Source: JAJNBA01 sp963842295
GTDB taxonomy: Bacteria; Actinomycetota; UBA4738; HRBIN12
Direction of reading: 5' to 3'
Assembly: GCA_963842295.1 (NCBI GenBank)
Contig: CAWJFY010000011.1
Span: 124,001-188,000, forward strand
Length of the DNA stretch: 64,000 nt
Shown: one piece after another, positions 31,745 through 41,100 of the stretch
How positions within the stretch are numbered: position 1 is the first letter of the stretch
Layout: each line of letters begins with the position of its first letter
The notes under the pieces: model-generated
Told to the model about the DNA's origin: nothing
The model's input: only the letters and a program-made list of their open reading frames with translations
Database searches by the model: none
Program-made: the position numbers and the translations under genes

Positions 31745-32845
31745 ATGAAGTTCCGATGCGATCGCGACGGGCTCTCGGAGGCGCTGCAGATCGTGCAACG
31801 CGGCGTGTCCTCGCGTCCGGGGATCCCGGCGCTCACCGGGGTGCTGCTAGATGCGACAGAGGACGGCACCCTCACACTCACCACGACCGATCTGGAGGTC
31901 TCGGCCAGGCTCTCCATCGGCGTCCAGGTCCAGGAAGCGGGAACGGCCCTCGTGCCGGCGCGGCTGCTCACCGACACGGTGAAGTCGCTGTCGGAGGCCC
32001 CCGTGGACTTCGAGACGGACCGGTCGCAGGCCCATATCCGCTGCGCTGCCTATGAAGGCGCGCTCCGGCTGTTGCCCGCCGAAGACTTCCCAGGGGTGCA
32101 GGAGCCCTCTGGAACGGCGATCTCGGCCGAGCCTGCGGCGTTCGCGGAGGCGGTGGGGCAGGTCGCGAGAGCCGCGTCCCGTGACGAGGCCCGGCCCGTC
32201 CTCACCGGGGTGCTGCTCGAGATCAGCAGAGAAGGCGTCGTCCTGGTGGCCACCGACTCTTACCGGCTCGCGGTTCGAGATCTCGTCGCGACTGCGGACG
32301 GCGAAGCCAAAGCGATCGTCCCGGAACGCGCACTGACCGAGGCCGGCCGTGCCGCGGTCGACCAGAAGGCCGAGGTGGAGGCGTTCACCAACGGGTCGCA
32401 GATCGCGTTCCGGGTCGGTGCACTGACGCTCACGTCCCGCCTGATCGAAGGCGAGTTCCCCAACTACCGGCAGCTCCTGCCGGAGACCTATGAGGCTCGC
32501 CTCACCATCTCCCGCCAGCAATTGTTGGAGGCCGTGCGCCGCGTCGGGCTCCTCGCGCGCGACACGACGCCGGTGCGGATGGAGTTCAACGCGCTCGGCG
32601 TGAAGCTCTCGTCCTCGAGCCCCGATCTCGGGCAAGCCGTCGAGACGGTCGAGGCTCGATACGAGGGCGAGGACCTGACCGCCGCGTTCAACCCCCAGTA
32701 CCTGGTGGACGGGCTGACCGCGGCCACGGGCGAGAGTGTGCGGATCGACATCCGCGACGGATTGAAGCCAGGCGTCATCCGGGGCGAGGGTGACGAGCTC
32801 ACGTACCTGGTGATGCCGGTCCGTCTCCCCGCCGCGGTCGGCTGA
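31745..32845 (+). CDS. dnaN: DNA polymerase III sliding clamp (beta subunit)
   Basis: 366 residues with the three-domain clamp fold; begins MKFRCDRDGLSEALQIVQR and ends with the family's YLVMPVRL. Domain boundaries fall near 120 and 245 (ATDSYRLAVRDL and LLPETYEARLTISR are typical). It encircles DNA as a processivity factor. The start is fixed by AGGAGG 6 nt upstream. Conserved dnaA-dnaN-recF order. Confidence 0.97.
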   Translation: MKFRCDRDGLSEALQIVQRGVSSRPGIPALTGVLLDATEDGTLTLTTTDLEVSARLSIGVQVQEAGTALVPARLLTDTVKSLSEAPVDFETDRSQAHIRCAAYEGALRLLPAEDFPGVQEPSGTAISAEPAAFAEAVGQVARAASRDEARPVLTGVLLEISREGVVLVATDSYRLAVRDLVATADGEAKAIVPERALTEAGRAAVDQKAEVEAFTNGSQIAFRVGALTLTSRLIEGEFPNYRQLLPETYEARLTISRQQLLEAVRRVGLLARDTTPVRMEFNALGVKLSSSSPDLGQAVETVEARYEGEDLTAAFNPQYLVDGLTAATGESVRIDIRDGLKPGVIRGEGDELTYLVMPVRLPAAVG

Positions 32846-32866
32846 CGCGCGGCGAGCGCGGGACGG

Positions 32867-33961
32867 ATGCACCTGGAGTGGCTGGAGCTCCGGGACTTCA
32901 GGAACCACCGGCGAACGGCCGTGGAGCGGATCCCGGAGGGGCTGACCGTGGTCGTGGGGCCGAACGGAGAGGGCAAGACCAACCTGTTGGAGGGGATGTT
33001 CTTCCTCTACGCGCTGCGCTCCCCGAGAACCTCGACGAACGCATCTCTTGTCCGGGAGGGTGCCGATGAGGGGTACGCGAGGGGGGAGTTCGAGGGGAAG
33101 GAAGGACGAGCCCTGGTCGAGGTGGAGATCCCGCGCAAGGGCGCCAGTCGCGTGAAGCTGAACAAGAGCCCCCTCCGACGCAAGCGCGAGCTCCGTCGGC
33201 AGGTCCGGTCGGTGCTCTTCGGTCCCTTCGATCTGCCGGTCGTGATCGGGGATCCCTCCAAGCGCCGCGACCTCATGGATGAGGCCGTCGTCGCGCTCTG
33301 GCCGCTGAAGGACGGCGTCTCATCCGCGTACGACCGAGCGCTGCGGCAGCGGAATCGTCTCCTGAAGGAATGGGAGGGCGGACGCGGGGAGCCGACAGGG
33401 ATGGATGCCTGGGACGAAGAGCTGATCCGCACCGGGGTGCAGGTGATCCAGGCGCGCGGTGAAGCCGTCGCGCGCATCGCCACCGGCGCGTCCCTCGAGT
33501 TCGAAGCGCTTGCCGGCTACGAGCTCGTGGTGGCGTATACGCCCAACGTTGCCGGCCCCGGCGCCGTCGAAGAGGCCTTCCGCGAGCAGTTGGCGGGGCG
33601 ACGGGCCGATGAGCTCGTCCGCAGGACATCGCTCGTCGGCCCACACCGCGACGACTTGACCCTGGCGGTCCGTGATCTGGGCGCACGAGCATTCGGATCG
33701 CATGGTGAGACGTGGGGCGCCGCGCTCTGCCTGCGTCTCGGTCTCGCCGCGGCGATCGAGGCCGAGATCGGGGAGCCGCCGCTCTTGCTGGTCGACGATC
33801 CCTTCAGCGCTCTCGATCCCAGCCGCCGCGACCGCATCGCGCAACGCCTCGCGGACCGAGGCGGTCAGGTCGTGATCAGTGTTGCGGACGAGGCCGACGT
33901 GCCGTCGGCTTCGTCCGCGGTCTGGCAGGTCGAAGCCGGCGCCGTGACCGTGAGGGCCTGA
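32867..33961 (+). CDS. recF: DNA replication/repair protein RecF
   Basis: 364 residues. ABC/SMC-type ATPase: Walker A GPNGEGKTNLLEG, a signature region near the C-terminus, and Walker B LLLVDDPFSALDPSRRDRI. It acts with RecOR to load RecA at gaps. The start ATG follows dnaN by 21 nt. Only 1 nt separates its stop from the GTG of the DUF721 gene. Confidence 0.95.
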   Translation: MHLEWLELRDFRNHRRTAVERIPEGLTVVVGPNGEGKTNLLEGMFFLYALRSPRTSTNASLVREGADEGYARGEFEGKEGRALVEVEIPRKGASRVKLNKSPLRRKRELRRQVRSVLFGPFDLPVVIGDPSKRRDLMDEAVVALWPLKDGVSSAYDRALRQRNRLLKEWEGGRGEPTGMDAWDEELIRTGVQVIQARGEAVARIATGASLEFEALAGYELVVAYTPNVAGPGAVEEAFREQLAGRRADELVRRTSLVGPHRDDLTLAVRDLGARAFGSHGETWGAALCLRLGLAAAIEAEIGEPPLLLVDDPFSALDPSRRDRIAQRLADRGGQVVISVADEADVPSASSAVWQVEAGAVTVRA

Positions 33962-33962
33962 C

Positions 33963-34304
33963 GTGCCTCATTCGAAAGGGTTCCGTGGGCGGAACAGCGA
34001 TCCCAGCCGGGAACCGGTCGAGCTCGGCGAGGTGATCGACAATCTGATGGCCGAACAGGTCTTCGCTCGAGGGATGCCGGTCGCGCAGCTCGCCGCCGCG
34101 TGGTCCTCGGTGGTGGGGGAGCGGCTGGCATCGGAGACGGCCCCGGCGACCCTCGAGGGGGGCGTCCTGACGGTCACAGCCACCTCCGGCCCCTGGGGGG
34201 TGCAGGCCCGATTCCTGCACGAGGAGATCAGGCGCCGGGCGGATGAAGCACTGGGCGGCGGCAAGATCACCTCCGTCCGGATCGTCGTGCGAAACCGCAG
34301 GTAG
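33963..34304 (+). CDS. DUF721 protein, DciA-like
   Basis: 113 residues from GTG 33963. The DUF721 core is seen in PVAQLAAAWSSVVGERLASETAPATLEGGVLTV and WGVQARFLHEEI. Proteins of this family include DciA, a replicative-helicase loader/operator in bacteria without DnaC/DnaI. Its place between recF and gyrB is that of Rv0004. The N-terminal 20 residues are basic and possibly disordered. Confidence 0.9.
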   Translation: MPHSKGFRGRNSDPSREPVELGEVIDNLMAEQVFARGMPVAQLAAAWSSVVGERLASETAPATLEGGVLTVTATSGPWGVQARFLHEEIRRRADEALGGGKITSVRIVVRNRR

Positions 34305-34319
34305 AAGGGCGATTTCAGC

Positions 34320-34341
34320 GACTCGAAATGCCATTCGAGTC
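34320..34341. promoter_or_regulatory. Inverted repeat upstream of gyrB promoter
   Basis: Perfect 8-bp arms gactcgaa / ttcgagtc around a 6-nt spacer, 12 nt before the TAGAAT -10 box and thus over the -35 position. The core TCGAA-N6-TTCGA resembles, with two mismatches, the actinobacterial LexA box TCGAAC-N4-GTTCGA. It could be an operator for gyrB or a hairpin ending the recF transcript. Confidence 0.5.
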
Positions 34342-34353
34342 ACCTCCGATTGG

Positions 34354-34359
34354 TAGAAT
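34354..34359 (+). promoter_or_regulatory. -10 box TAGAAT of gyrB
   Basis: TAGAAT stands 84 nt before the gyrB TTG start. A -35 hexamer is not clear because the inverted repeat occupies that position. Confidence 0.45.
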
Positions 34360-34443
34360 GTGGGGGTTCGTGCGACGGTCCCGCGCACGCCCCCGAGCTG
34401 TGACGCGTGGGGCGGCCTGCGCGGGGCACTGACGGGAGGACGA

Positions 34444-36375
34444 TTGGCCACCGCGAAGGCGAAGAGGGACACCTACGACGCGCACAACATCCAGGTCCTC
34501 GAGGGCGTCGAGCACGTCAGGCTCCGTCCAGGGATGTACATCGGCACCACCAGTTCTCGCGGGATGCACCACCTCGTCTATGAGGTCGTCGACAACGCGG
34601 TCGACGAAGCGATGGCCGGCCGCGCCACCAAGATCGTCGTCACGATCCACACAGACAACAGCGTGTCGGTCCATGACGACGGTGCCGGGATCCCGGTCAA
34701 GCCGATCCCCAAGGCGAAGGATCGCCGTCCGGCGGTCGAGGTGGCGCTCACGACCCTGAACGCCGGAGGGAAGTTCGGCGGCGGCGGCTACAGCATCTCG
34801 GGTGGGCTTCACGGAGTCGGCGTGTCCGTGGTGAACGCGCTCTCGGCCAAGATGACGGCTGACGTCCAGCGCGATGGTTTCTCCTGGACCCAGGCTTACG
34901 CGCGCGGACGCTCCACGTCGAAGCTCATGAAGGGGAAGGCCACCAAGAAGACCGGCACGTCGATCCGCTTCTGGCCCGACGCCGAGATCTTCACCGAAGA
35001 TATCGAGTTCAGGCGCTCGGAGCTCACGGATCGGCTCCGTGAACTGGCATTCTTGAACGCAGGTCTCGAGATCCAGCTCGTCGACGAGCGCGAGAAGCCC
35101 GTGCACAAGGACGTGTTCAAGTACAACGGCGGGCTCGTCGACTTCGTGAAGCATCTCGCCACGGGCAAAGATGCGATCACACGGGTGATCGCGATCGGCG
35201 ACAAGGCCGAGGACGCGGAGGTCGAGCTCGCGCTCCAGTGGACGGCGGGCTATTCGGAGTCCGTGTACTCGTTCGCCAACACGATCAACACGCACGAAGG
35301 CGGCATGCACGAGGAAGGGCTCAAGAAAGCGCTCACCAACGTGTTGAACCGCTACGCCCGCTCCAAGGGTCTGCTGAAGGAGAAGGAGGACAACCTGATC
35401 GGCGAGGACGTGCGCGAAGGATTGGTCGCCATCCTGTCGGTCAAGCTCCGCAACCCGCAGTTCGAGGGACAGACCAAGACCAAGCTCGGGAACGCCACGA
35501 TGCGTTCATTCGTGGAGACGACGGTGAATGCGCAGCTCGCCGAGTGGCTGGAGGAGCACCCCACCGAGGCGCGGCGGATCGTCCAGAAGACCCTCGCGGC
35601 AGCGAAGGCGAGGATGGCAGCCAAGCAGGCGCGCGACCTGACCAGGCGCAAGTCGTTCCTGGAGGGCGGGTCCTTGCCCGGCAAGCTCGCCGATTGCCAG
35701 CTGAGCGACCCGGCCTCGTGCGAGCTCTACATCGTCGAGGGGGACTCCGCGGGCGGCAGCGCCAAGCAGGCGCGCGACCCCGCGACCCAGGCGATCCTGC
35801 CGATCCGGGGGAAGATCCTGAACGTGGAGAAGGCGAGGCTCCACAAGATCCTCGAGAACATCGAGATCCAGGCGTTGATCACGGCGATCGGCACCGGGAT
35901 CGGCGACGAGTTCGAGCTCGACAAGGCGCGGTACCACCGCATCGTCCTGATGGCCGACGCCGACGTGGACGGGGCACACATCCGCACGCTCCTGCTCACG
36001 TTCTTCTTCCGGAACATGCCGCAGCTGATCGACGCCGGCTACATGTACCTGGCGCAACCACCGCTGTACATGCTGAAGAACGGCAAGGCGGAGCAGTACT
36101 TCTACACGGAGCGCGAGTGGGATTCGTTCCGGAAGAAGAACGGCAACGGAGACAAGAAACTCGACCCACAGCGCTTCAAGGGCCTCGGGGAGATGGACGC
36201 GCATCAGCTCTGGGACACCACGATGGATCCGGAGCGGCGCACGTTGCTGCAGGTGACGCTCGAGGACGCGACCGCCGCCGATCGCCTCTTCACGATCCTG
36301 ATGGGCGAAGACGTGCCGTCCCGCAAGGAGTTCATCGAGGCGAACGCGAGATACGTCTCGAACCTGGACGTGTAG
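34444..36375 (+). CDS. gyrB: DNA gyrase subunit B
   Basis: 643 residues from TTG 34444, chosen because GGGAGGA lies 2-8 nt before it and family similarity starts at YDAHNIQVLEGVEHVR. GHKL ATPase: EVVDNAVDEAM, DDGAGIPV, GGLHGVGVSVVNALS; transducer; TOPRIM with EGDSAGGSAKQARD and DADVDGAHIRTLLLT. It supplies the ATPase of gyrase and is followed by gyrA after 7 nt. The C-terminus ends normally (NARYVSNLDV). Confidence 0.97.
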   Translation: MATAKAKRDTYDAHNIQVLEGVEHVRLRPGMYIGTTSSRGMHHLVYEVVDNAVDEAMAGRATKIVVTIHTDNSVSVHDDGAGIPVKPIPKAKDRRPAVEVALTTLNAGGKFGGGGYSISGGLHGVGVSVVNALSAKMTADVQRDGFSWTQAYARGRSTSKLMKGKATKKTGTSIRFWPDAEIFTEDIEFRRSELTDRLRELAFLNAGLEIQLVDEREKPVHKDVFKYNGGLVDFVKHLATGKDAITRVIAIGDKAEDAEVELALQWTAGYSESVYSFANTINTHEGGMHEEGLKKALTNVLNRYARSKGLLKEKEDNLIGEDVREGLVAILSVKLRNPQFEGQTKTKLGNATMRSFVETTVNAQLAEWLEEHPTEARRIVQKTLAAAKARMAAKQARDLTRRKSFLEGGSLPGKLADCQLSDPASCELYIVEGDSAGGSAKQARDPATQAILPIRGKILNVEKARLHKILENIEIQALITAIGTGIGDEFELDKARYHRIVLMADADVDGAHIRTLLLTFFFRNMPQLIDAGYMYLAQPPLYMLKNGKAEQYFYTEREWDSFRKKNGNGDKKLDPQRFKGLGEMDAHQLWDTTMDPERRTLLQVTLEDATAADRLFTILMGEDVPSRKEFIEANARYVSNLDV

Positions 36376-36382
36376 GAGAGGG

Positions 36383-38829
36383 ATGGCACAGGAAGGTTTG
36401 TTCGCGGGCCGCGTCGAGCCCATCCAGCTCGAGGACGAGATCCAGCGGTCGTTCCTCGACTACGCGATGTCCGTCATCGTCAGTCGAGCGCTCCCGGAGG
36501 TGCGCGACGGGCTGAAGCCGGTCCACCGCCGGATCCTCTGGTCGATGCTCGAGCAGGGGCTGCGCCCCGACCGGCCTCACCGGAAGTCGGCCAACGTCGT
36601 CGGCGGTGTGATGGCCAAGTACCACCCGCACGGCGACGCACCGATCTACGACGCACTCGTCCGGATGGCTCAGGAGTTCTCCCTCCGGCATCCCTTGATC
36701 GACCCTCACGGGAACTTCGGATCCGTCGACGGCGACCCACCCGCTGCGTCGCGTTACACGGAGGCCCGTCTCGCGCCCATCGCGATGGAGCTGCTGCGCG
36801 ACATCGATGCGGAGACCGTCGACTTCGTCCCAACTACGACGGGTACGAGCAGCAGCCCGTGGTCTTGCCGTCGCGCTTCCCCAACCTGCTGGTGAACGGC
36901 TCGGGCGGGATCGCCGTCGGGATGGCGACGAACATCCCTCCGCACAACCTCGGCGAAGTGATCGACGCGGTCGTCCACAACCTCGAGCACCCCGAGGCGA
37001 CGCCGAAGGACCTCATGAAGTTCGTCAAGGGACCTGACTTCCCGACGGGCGCGGTCATCATGGGTCGAGACGGCATCCGCGACGCGTACGAGACGGGGCG
37101 TGGCTCCATCAAGATCCGGGCCGTCGCCTCCGTCGAGGAAGGGTCGGCCGGTCGTGCGCGCATCGTCATCACCGAGCTGCCGTACCAGGTGAACAAAGCA
37201 CGCCTCGCGGAGAAGATCGCCGATCTCGTCAAGTCCGGCAAGGTCAAGGACATCGCCGACCTCAAAGACCACTCGTCGGGCCGGGCCGGCATGCGCCTCG
37301 TGATCGACCTGAAGCGCGGCGCCAACCCCCAGGTCGTCCTGAACCAGCTCCACAAGCACACCCAGCTCCAGGAGTCCTTCGGCGTGATCATGCTGGCGCT
37401 CGTCGACGGCGTTCCTCGCACGCTGAACCTCGCCGAGATGATCGGCTACTACGTCGACCACCAGATCGACGTCGTCACGCGACGGACCAAGTACGACCTC
37501 CGGAAGGCCGAGGAGCGCGACCACATCGTCCAGGGCCTCCTGATCGCGCTCGATCATCTCGATGAGGTCATCAAGGTCATCCGTGGCTCGCAGGACGCGG
37601 AGCAAGCGCGCACCAAGCTGATGTCGACGTTCAAGCTCTCGGAGATCCAGGCGAACCACATCCTGGACATGCCGCTTCGCCGCCTCACGAAGCTCGCCAG
37701 GACGGAGCTCGAGCAGGAGCACAAGGATCTGCTCGCGAAGGTCAAGTACCTGAAGGCGCTCCTGAAGGATCCGAAGAAGATCCGTGGCGTGATCAAGGAC
37801 GAGATCCTGCAGGTCAAGGACAAGCACGGGAACCCCCGACGGACGCAGATCAAGGCGGATGAGGGCTCGTTCGACGTCGAGGACCTGATCGCCGAGGAGG
37901 ACGTGGTGATCACGGTGAGCCGCGCCGGCTACGTGAAGCGCGTGCCGATCGACACGTTCCGACGGCAGGGCAGAGGCGGCAAGGGAGTCCGCGGCGCGAC
38001 GTTGAAGGAGGAAGACGTGGTTGCCGACGTCTTCACGACGACGACGCACAACTGGCTCCTGTTCTTCAGCACCAAGGGGAAGGTGTACCGGGTGAAGGTG
38101 CACGAGGTGCCCGACTCCTCGCGGACGGCTCGCGGCCTCTACGCCGCCAATCTCCCAGGGGTCGCGATCGCGGGAGACGAGCGCGTCTCGGCGGTCCTTC
38201 ACCTCAAGGAGTACGATCCGAAGCGGTTCCTGCTCTTCGCCACGAAGAAGGGCATGGTCAAGAAGACCCCGCTTTCCGACTACGAGTCCGCCCGTACCGG
38301 CCTCGCGGCGATCAACCTGAAGCCCGGAGACGAGCTGATCGATGTGAAGCTCACCGACGGCAAGGACGAGGTCTTCCTCGTCTCACGCGGGGGGCAGGCG
38401 ATCCGGTTCAAGGAGCAGCTCGTGCGACCCATGGGCCGTTCCACCGCGGGTGTGATCGGGATGCGGCTGACCGAGGACGACGAGGTGATCTCCCTCAGCC
38501 TGGCTTCGGAAGGTGAGGAGATGATCAGCGTCTCGCAAGAGGGCTACGGCAAGCGGTCGCCGCTCAAGGACTATCCCGTGAAAGGCCGCGGCGGGAAGGG
38601 AGTGATCGGCCACCAGATCACGAAGAAGACGGGGTTGCTCGCCGGCGCGTTCGTCGGGTCCAAGGAACAGGACCTGTTCGCGATCTCGTCCAGCGGGACC
38701 GTGATCCGCGTGCCGGCCGGGGAGATCCGACGGGTCGGCCGATCCAGCCAGGGCGTCCGCACGATGCGCGTCGGGGAAGGCGCCCACGTCGTCGCGCTCG
38801 CGCCGGTGATCATGCAGATGGAGGAGTAG
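36383..38829 (+). CDS. gyrA: DNA gyrase subunit A, interrupted by a one-base frameshift
   Basis: The frame from ATG 36383 is normal up to ETVDFVP, then shifts near 36831-36834 and stops at 36895; the expected continuation (NYDGYEQQPVVLPSRFPNLL) is in the +1 frame and runs to 38829. One added A in the cccaac stretch would restore an 815-residue GyrA. Catalytic Tyr is in ASRYTEARL and the GyrA box in RRQGRGGKG. The quinolone-contact position equivalent to E. coli Ser83 is Ala (HPHGDAPIYD), Asp87 is kept. Because the gene is essential, a sequencing or assembly indel is the likeliest cause. Confidence 0.93.
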
Positions 38830-38856
38830 GTCCTTCGACCGGGGGGAACCTCGGGG

Positions 38857-38882
38857 CATCATCGCGGGTTACTGCGATGATG
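38857..38882. repeat. Inverted repeat between gyrA and DUF3566 gene
   Basis: Perfect 9-bp arms catcatcgc / gcgatgatg around an 8-nt spacer, 28 nt after the gyrA stop and 11 nt before the next ATG. It could end the gyrA mRNA or act as an operator. Confidence 0.5.
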
Positions 38883-38893
38883 TCGGAACTCCC

Positions 38894-39847
38894 ATGAACA
38901 TCGGACTCGGCTTCCTTGTCGAGGTCGTCGCGTTCGTGGCGGCCGCCTACGTCGTGGTTGCGCTACGGCATCGCCTCACGCAGTTGACGACCGACCTCGT
39001 GCTCGCTTCCATCGGCTGTGTGATGGGAGCGGGCGCCCTGCTGTTCCAGCAGGACGTCAGTCTCGCCAGCGGCGTGCTCGCACCGCCGTTCGCGGCGTTC
39101 CTCTTGGTGGCGCACGTGCGCGCGTGGGATGCAGCCGGCGTGACCCTGCCCCAGTGGGTGAACATCCCCCCGCTCGGCCGCAGGCAGGCGTACGCTAGCG
39201 GCCCAGCCGAGTCCGGGACGATCGAGGAACCCATGCAGCGACCGAGATCCACGACGCAGCCTGAGCCTGCCGGCGGGTTCGACCCCGAGCCTGCGGGCGG
39301 GTTCGATCCCGAGCCTGCGGGCGGGTTCGACCCCGAGCCCCTGCCCGGCGATGAGGAGCTCGCGCCGCCGGTCGAGCCGCTCCCGCCCGAGCCGGCCTGG
39401 CCGTCTACCGTCATCAGGGCCCGCGCCCAAACGCGCCTGCCGCGGAGAGGGGTGCGCCGTACCCGCGTTGAGGTCCGGAGGGTTGGGCCGCTGTCGGTTC
39501 TGAAGTTCTCGCTGATCTTCTACTTCTGCGTGTTCCTGGTGATCTACCTGGCGCTCGCGATCGTCTGGGCGATCTTGTCCGCGAGCGGAGTGATCGACTC
39601 GCTGGAGGAGCTCCTCGGCACGATCTTCCCGTCCGGGAGCGGCCTCTCGCCGACGAAACAGATCAGCACCGGTCGCCCGCAGCCGATCGCGATCGACACC
39701 GGGCAGGTCTTCACGTGGCTGTTCTTCGCCGGGTGTGTCGGAGTCGCGATCTGGTCGCTCATCAACGTGTTCGTGGCGGTGATGTACAACCTGATCAGTG
39801 ACATCGTCGGCGGAGTGGAGGTCACGCTCGCCGACCGTCGTGACTGA
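38894..39847 (+). CDS. DUF3566 transmembrane protein with extra N-terminal membrane module
   Basis: 317 residues. Two to three hydrophobic segments (about 5-75), a proline/glutamate-rich linker with three perfect PEPAGGFD repeats (about 124-147), then the DUF3566 domain (about 180-317) with two transmembrane helices and the conserved VRRVGPLSVLKFSLIFYF start and NLISDIVGGVEVTL end. The location just after gyrA is that of Rv0007 and relatives. Its function is unknown; the position suggests a conserved envelope role. Confidence 0.85.
   Translation: MNIGLGFLVEVVAFVAAAYVVVALRHRLTQLTTDLVLASIGCVMGAGALLFQQDVSLASGVLAPPFAAFLLVAHVRAWDAAGVTLPQWVNIPPLGRRQAYASGPAESGTIEEPMQRPRSTTQPEPAGGFDPEPAGGFDPEPAGGFDPEPLPGDEELAPPVEPLPPEPAWPSTVIRARAQTRLPRRGVRRTRVEVRRVGPLSVLKFSLIFYFCVFLVIYLALAIVWAILSASGVIDSLEELLGTIFPSGSGLSPTKQISTGRPQPIAIDTGQVFTWLFFAGCVGVAIWSLINVFVAVMYNLISDIVGGVEVTLADRRD
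39263..39334 (+). repeat. Three 24-bp tandem repeats in DUF3566 gene
   Basis: Three head-to-tail copies of a 24-bp unit starting gagcctgc encode PEPAGGFD three times, differing at one or two bases. It is a length-variable linker candidate. Confidence 0.85.
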
Positions 39848-39912
39848 CCCCATCCTCGATTGACAGCGTTTCGGGCGTCTGACTACCCTGCGGCGAGGGG
39901 CTCGGGGCCCTC

Positions 39913-39987
39913 GGGCCTGTAGCTCAGCTCGGTTAGAGCGCTTCCCTGATAAGGAAGAGGTCGATGGTTCAAGTCCATCCAGGCCCA
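39913..39987 (+). tRNA. tRNA-Ile (GAT)
   Basis: Cloverleaf of 75 nt: acceptor GGGCCTG/CAGGCCC, D-arm GCTC..GAGC, anticodon arm CTTCC-CTGATAA-GGAAG with anticodon GAT, T-arm GATGG-TTCAAGT-CCATC, discriminator A. CC follows but the A of CCA is not encoded. The position after gyrA/DUF3566 matches ileT. Confidence 0.96.
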
Positions 39988-40011
39988 CCGACCCGATAGG
40001 AGGCTGTTCCC

Positions 40012-40185
40012 ATGGGAGATGACACCGAGAGCACGGAGAAGAAGGGCGGTTTCTTCCGGAAGCTCCTGAAGCTCGCCTTCATCGGAGCGATCGTGGCCGC
40101 CGTCGTTCAGTTCATGAAGCGCCGTCGCGGCGAGGACCTGGACGACGTCGAATGGCAGGAGCTGCCGCCGCCGGCCGGCGGGTAG
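40012..40185 (+). CDS. 57-residue single-pass membrane protein (DLW-39-like position)
   Basis: ATG 40012 with AGGAGG 8 nt upstream. Charged head (DDTESTEKKGG), one hydrophobic helix (about 17-36, LLKLAFIGAIVAAVVQF), basic KRRRGED, then DDVEWQELPPPAGG. A hairpin terminator follows. In actinobacteria a tiny membrane protein called DLW-39 lies near gyrA; the layout is similar but the identity is not certain. Confidence 0.65.
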   Translation: MGDDTESTEKKGGFFRKLLKLAFIGAIVAAVVQFMKRRRGEDLDDVEWQELPPPAGG

Positions 40186-40207
40186 GCGGAACCTGCGTCT
40201 GTGGGAG

Positions 40208-40234
40208 AGCCCGCCGGCGGGCGGGCTTTCCGTT
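40208..40234 (+). terminator. Rho-independent terminator
   Basis: Stem agcccgcc/ggcgggct with GGCG loop, followed by tccgttt. It lies 22 nt after the stop of the small membrane protein gene. Confidence 0.8.
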
Positions 40235-40259
40235 TCTCCAGGCCTATCCGAGGCCCCAC

Positions 40260-40265
40260 TAGACT
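40260..40265 (+). promoter_or_regulatory. -10 box TAGACT, leaderless start of GNAT gene
   Basis: TAGACT ends 7 nt before GTG 40273. This supports that start over upstream in-frame codons lying within the terminator. Confidence 0.5.
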
Positions 40266-40272
40266 CGCGCGG

Positions 40273-41100
40273 GTGGATCAGTCCGGACCGGCGTGGGACC
40301 TCGCCCGCGCGGCGGCCGAGCCGGCGAGGGTGGACCTCCGACCCCTGGATTCGTTCGACCAGTTCGATGATGCGCTCGGGATCATGGTCGCCACCTGGGG
40401 CGAGTTCCAGCTGCCTCCTCGAGAGGTGATCACCGCGCTCGCACACAGCGGCAACGTGCCGCTGGGCGCCTACGACGGCGAACGTCTGATCGGATTCGTC
40501 CTCGGCTGGGCCGGCGTTGACGAGAGGGGACTCCACGTGCACTCTCACATGCTCGCCGCGCTCCCCGAGCGGCGCCATCGCGGTGTGGGATACGCGCTGA
40601 AGCTCGGTCAGCGCGCGCAGGCGCTCGACCAGGGCATCCACGTGGCCCGGTGGACGTTCGACCCGCTCGTGGCGCGGAACGCGTGGCTCAATCTCGGGAA
40701 GCTCGGAGCGGTCGCCGATCGGTTCGGGCGAGCCTTCTACGGGGAGATGGCGGACGAGATCAATCGAGGCGATCGCACCGATCGCCTGGTGATCCGGTGG
40801 GAGCTCGACCCGGAGCCCGGCGCCAGGACGATCCCCGAAGGGCTCCCCACCGTGCTGGCGGCCGAGGGTGATCCCGTTGCTCCGGTGCCGGTCCGGGGGT
40901 CGGCGCCGGCGGCCGAGGGGGCCGTCGTCGAGGTCCCACGCGAACATCTCGATCTCCGGCAGCGAGACGCCGATCTGGCGTTTCGCTGGCGCGCCGCCGC
41001 CGCGGATGCCCTCGAGTCGTGTCTCGACGCTGGACTGATCGCGACCGCCTTCGACAGGAAGCGATCCGCCTACGTCCTGGTTCCGGAATCGACGATATGA
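40273..41100 (+). CDS. GNAT-family N-acyltransferase
   Basis: 275 residues from GTG 40273. GNAT core about 20-185 with LIGFVLGWAGVDERGLHVHSHMLA and the CoA-binding loop RRHRGVGYALKLGQRA. An Ala/Pro-rich C-terminal extension of about 70 residues follows. The stop overlaps the ATG of a MenC-type racemase gene (ATGA). In Geobacillus a GNAT succinyl-CoA:D-amino-acid succinyltransferase works with N-succinylamino acid racemase to turn D- into L-amino acids; this pair fits that scheme, though no desuccinylase is nearby. Confidence 0.78.
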   Translation: MDQSGPAWDLARAAAEPARVDLRPLDSFDQFDDALGIMVATWGEFQLPPREVITALAHSGNVPLGAYDGERLIGFVLGWAGVDERGLHVHSHMLAALPERRHRGVGYALKLGQRAQALDQGIHVARWTFDPLVARNAWLNLGKLGAVADRFGRAFYGEMADEINRGDRTDRLVIRWELDPEPGARTIPEGLPTVLAAEGDPVAPVPVRGSAPAAEGAVVEVPREHLDLRQRDADLAFRWRAAAADALESCLDAGLIATAFDRKRSAYVLVPESTI

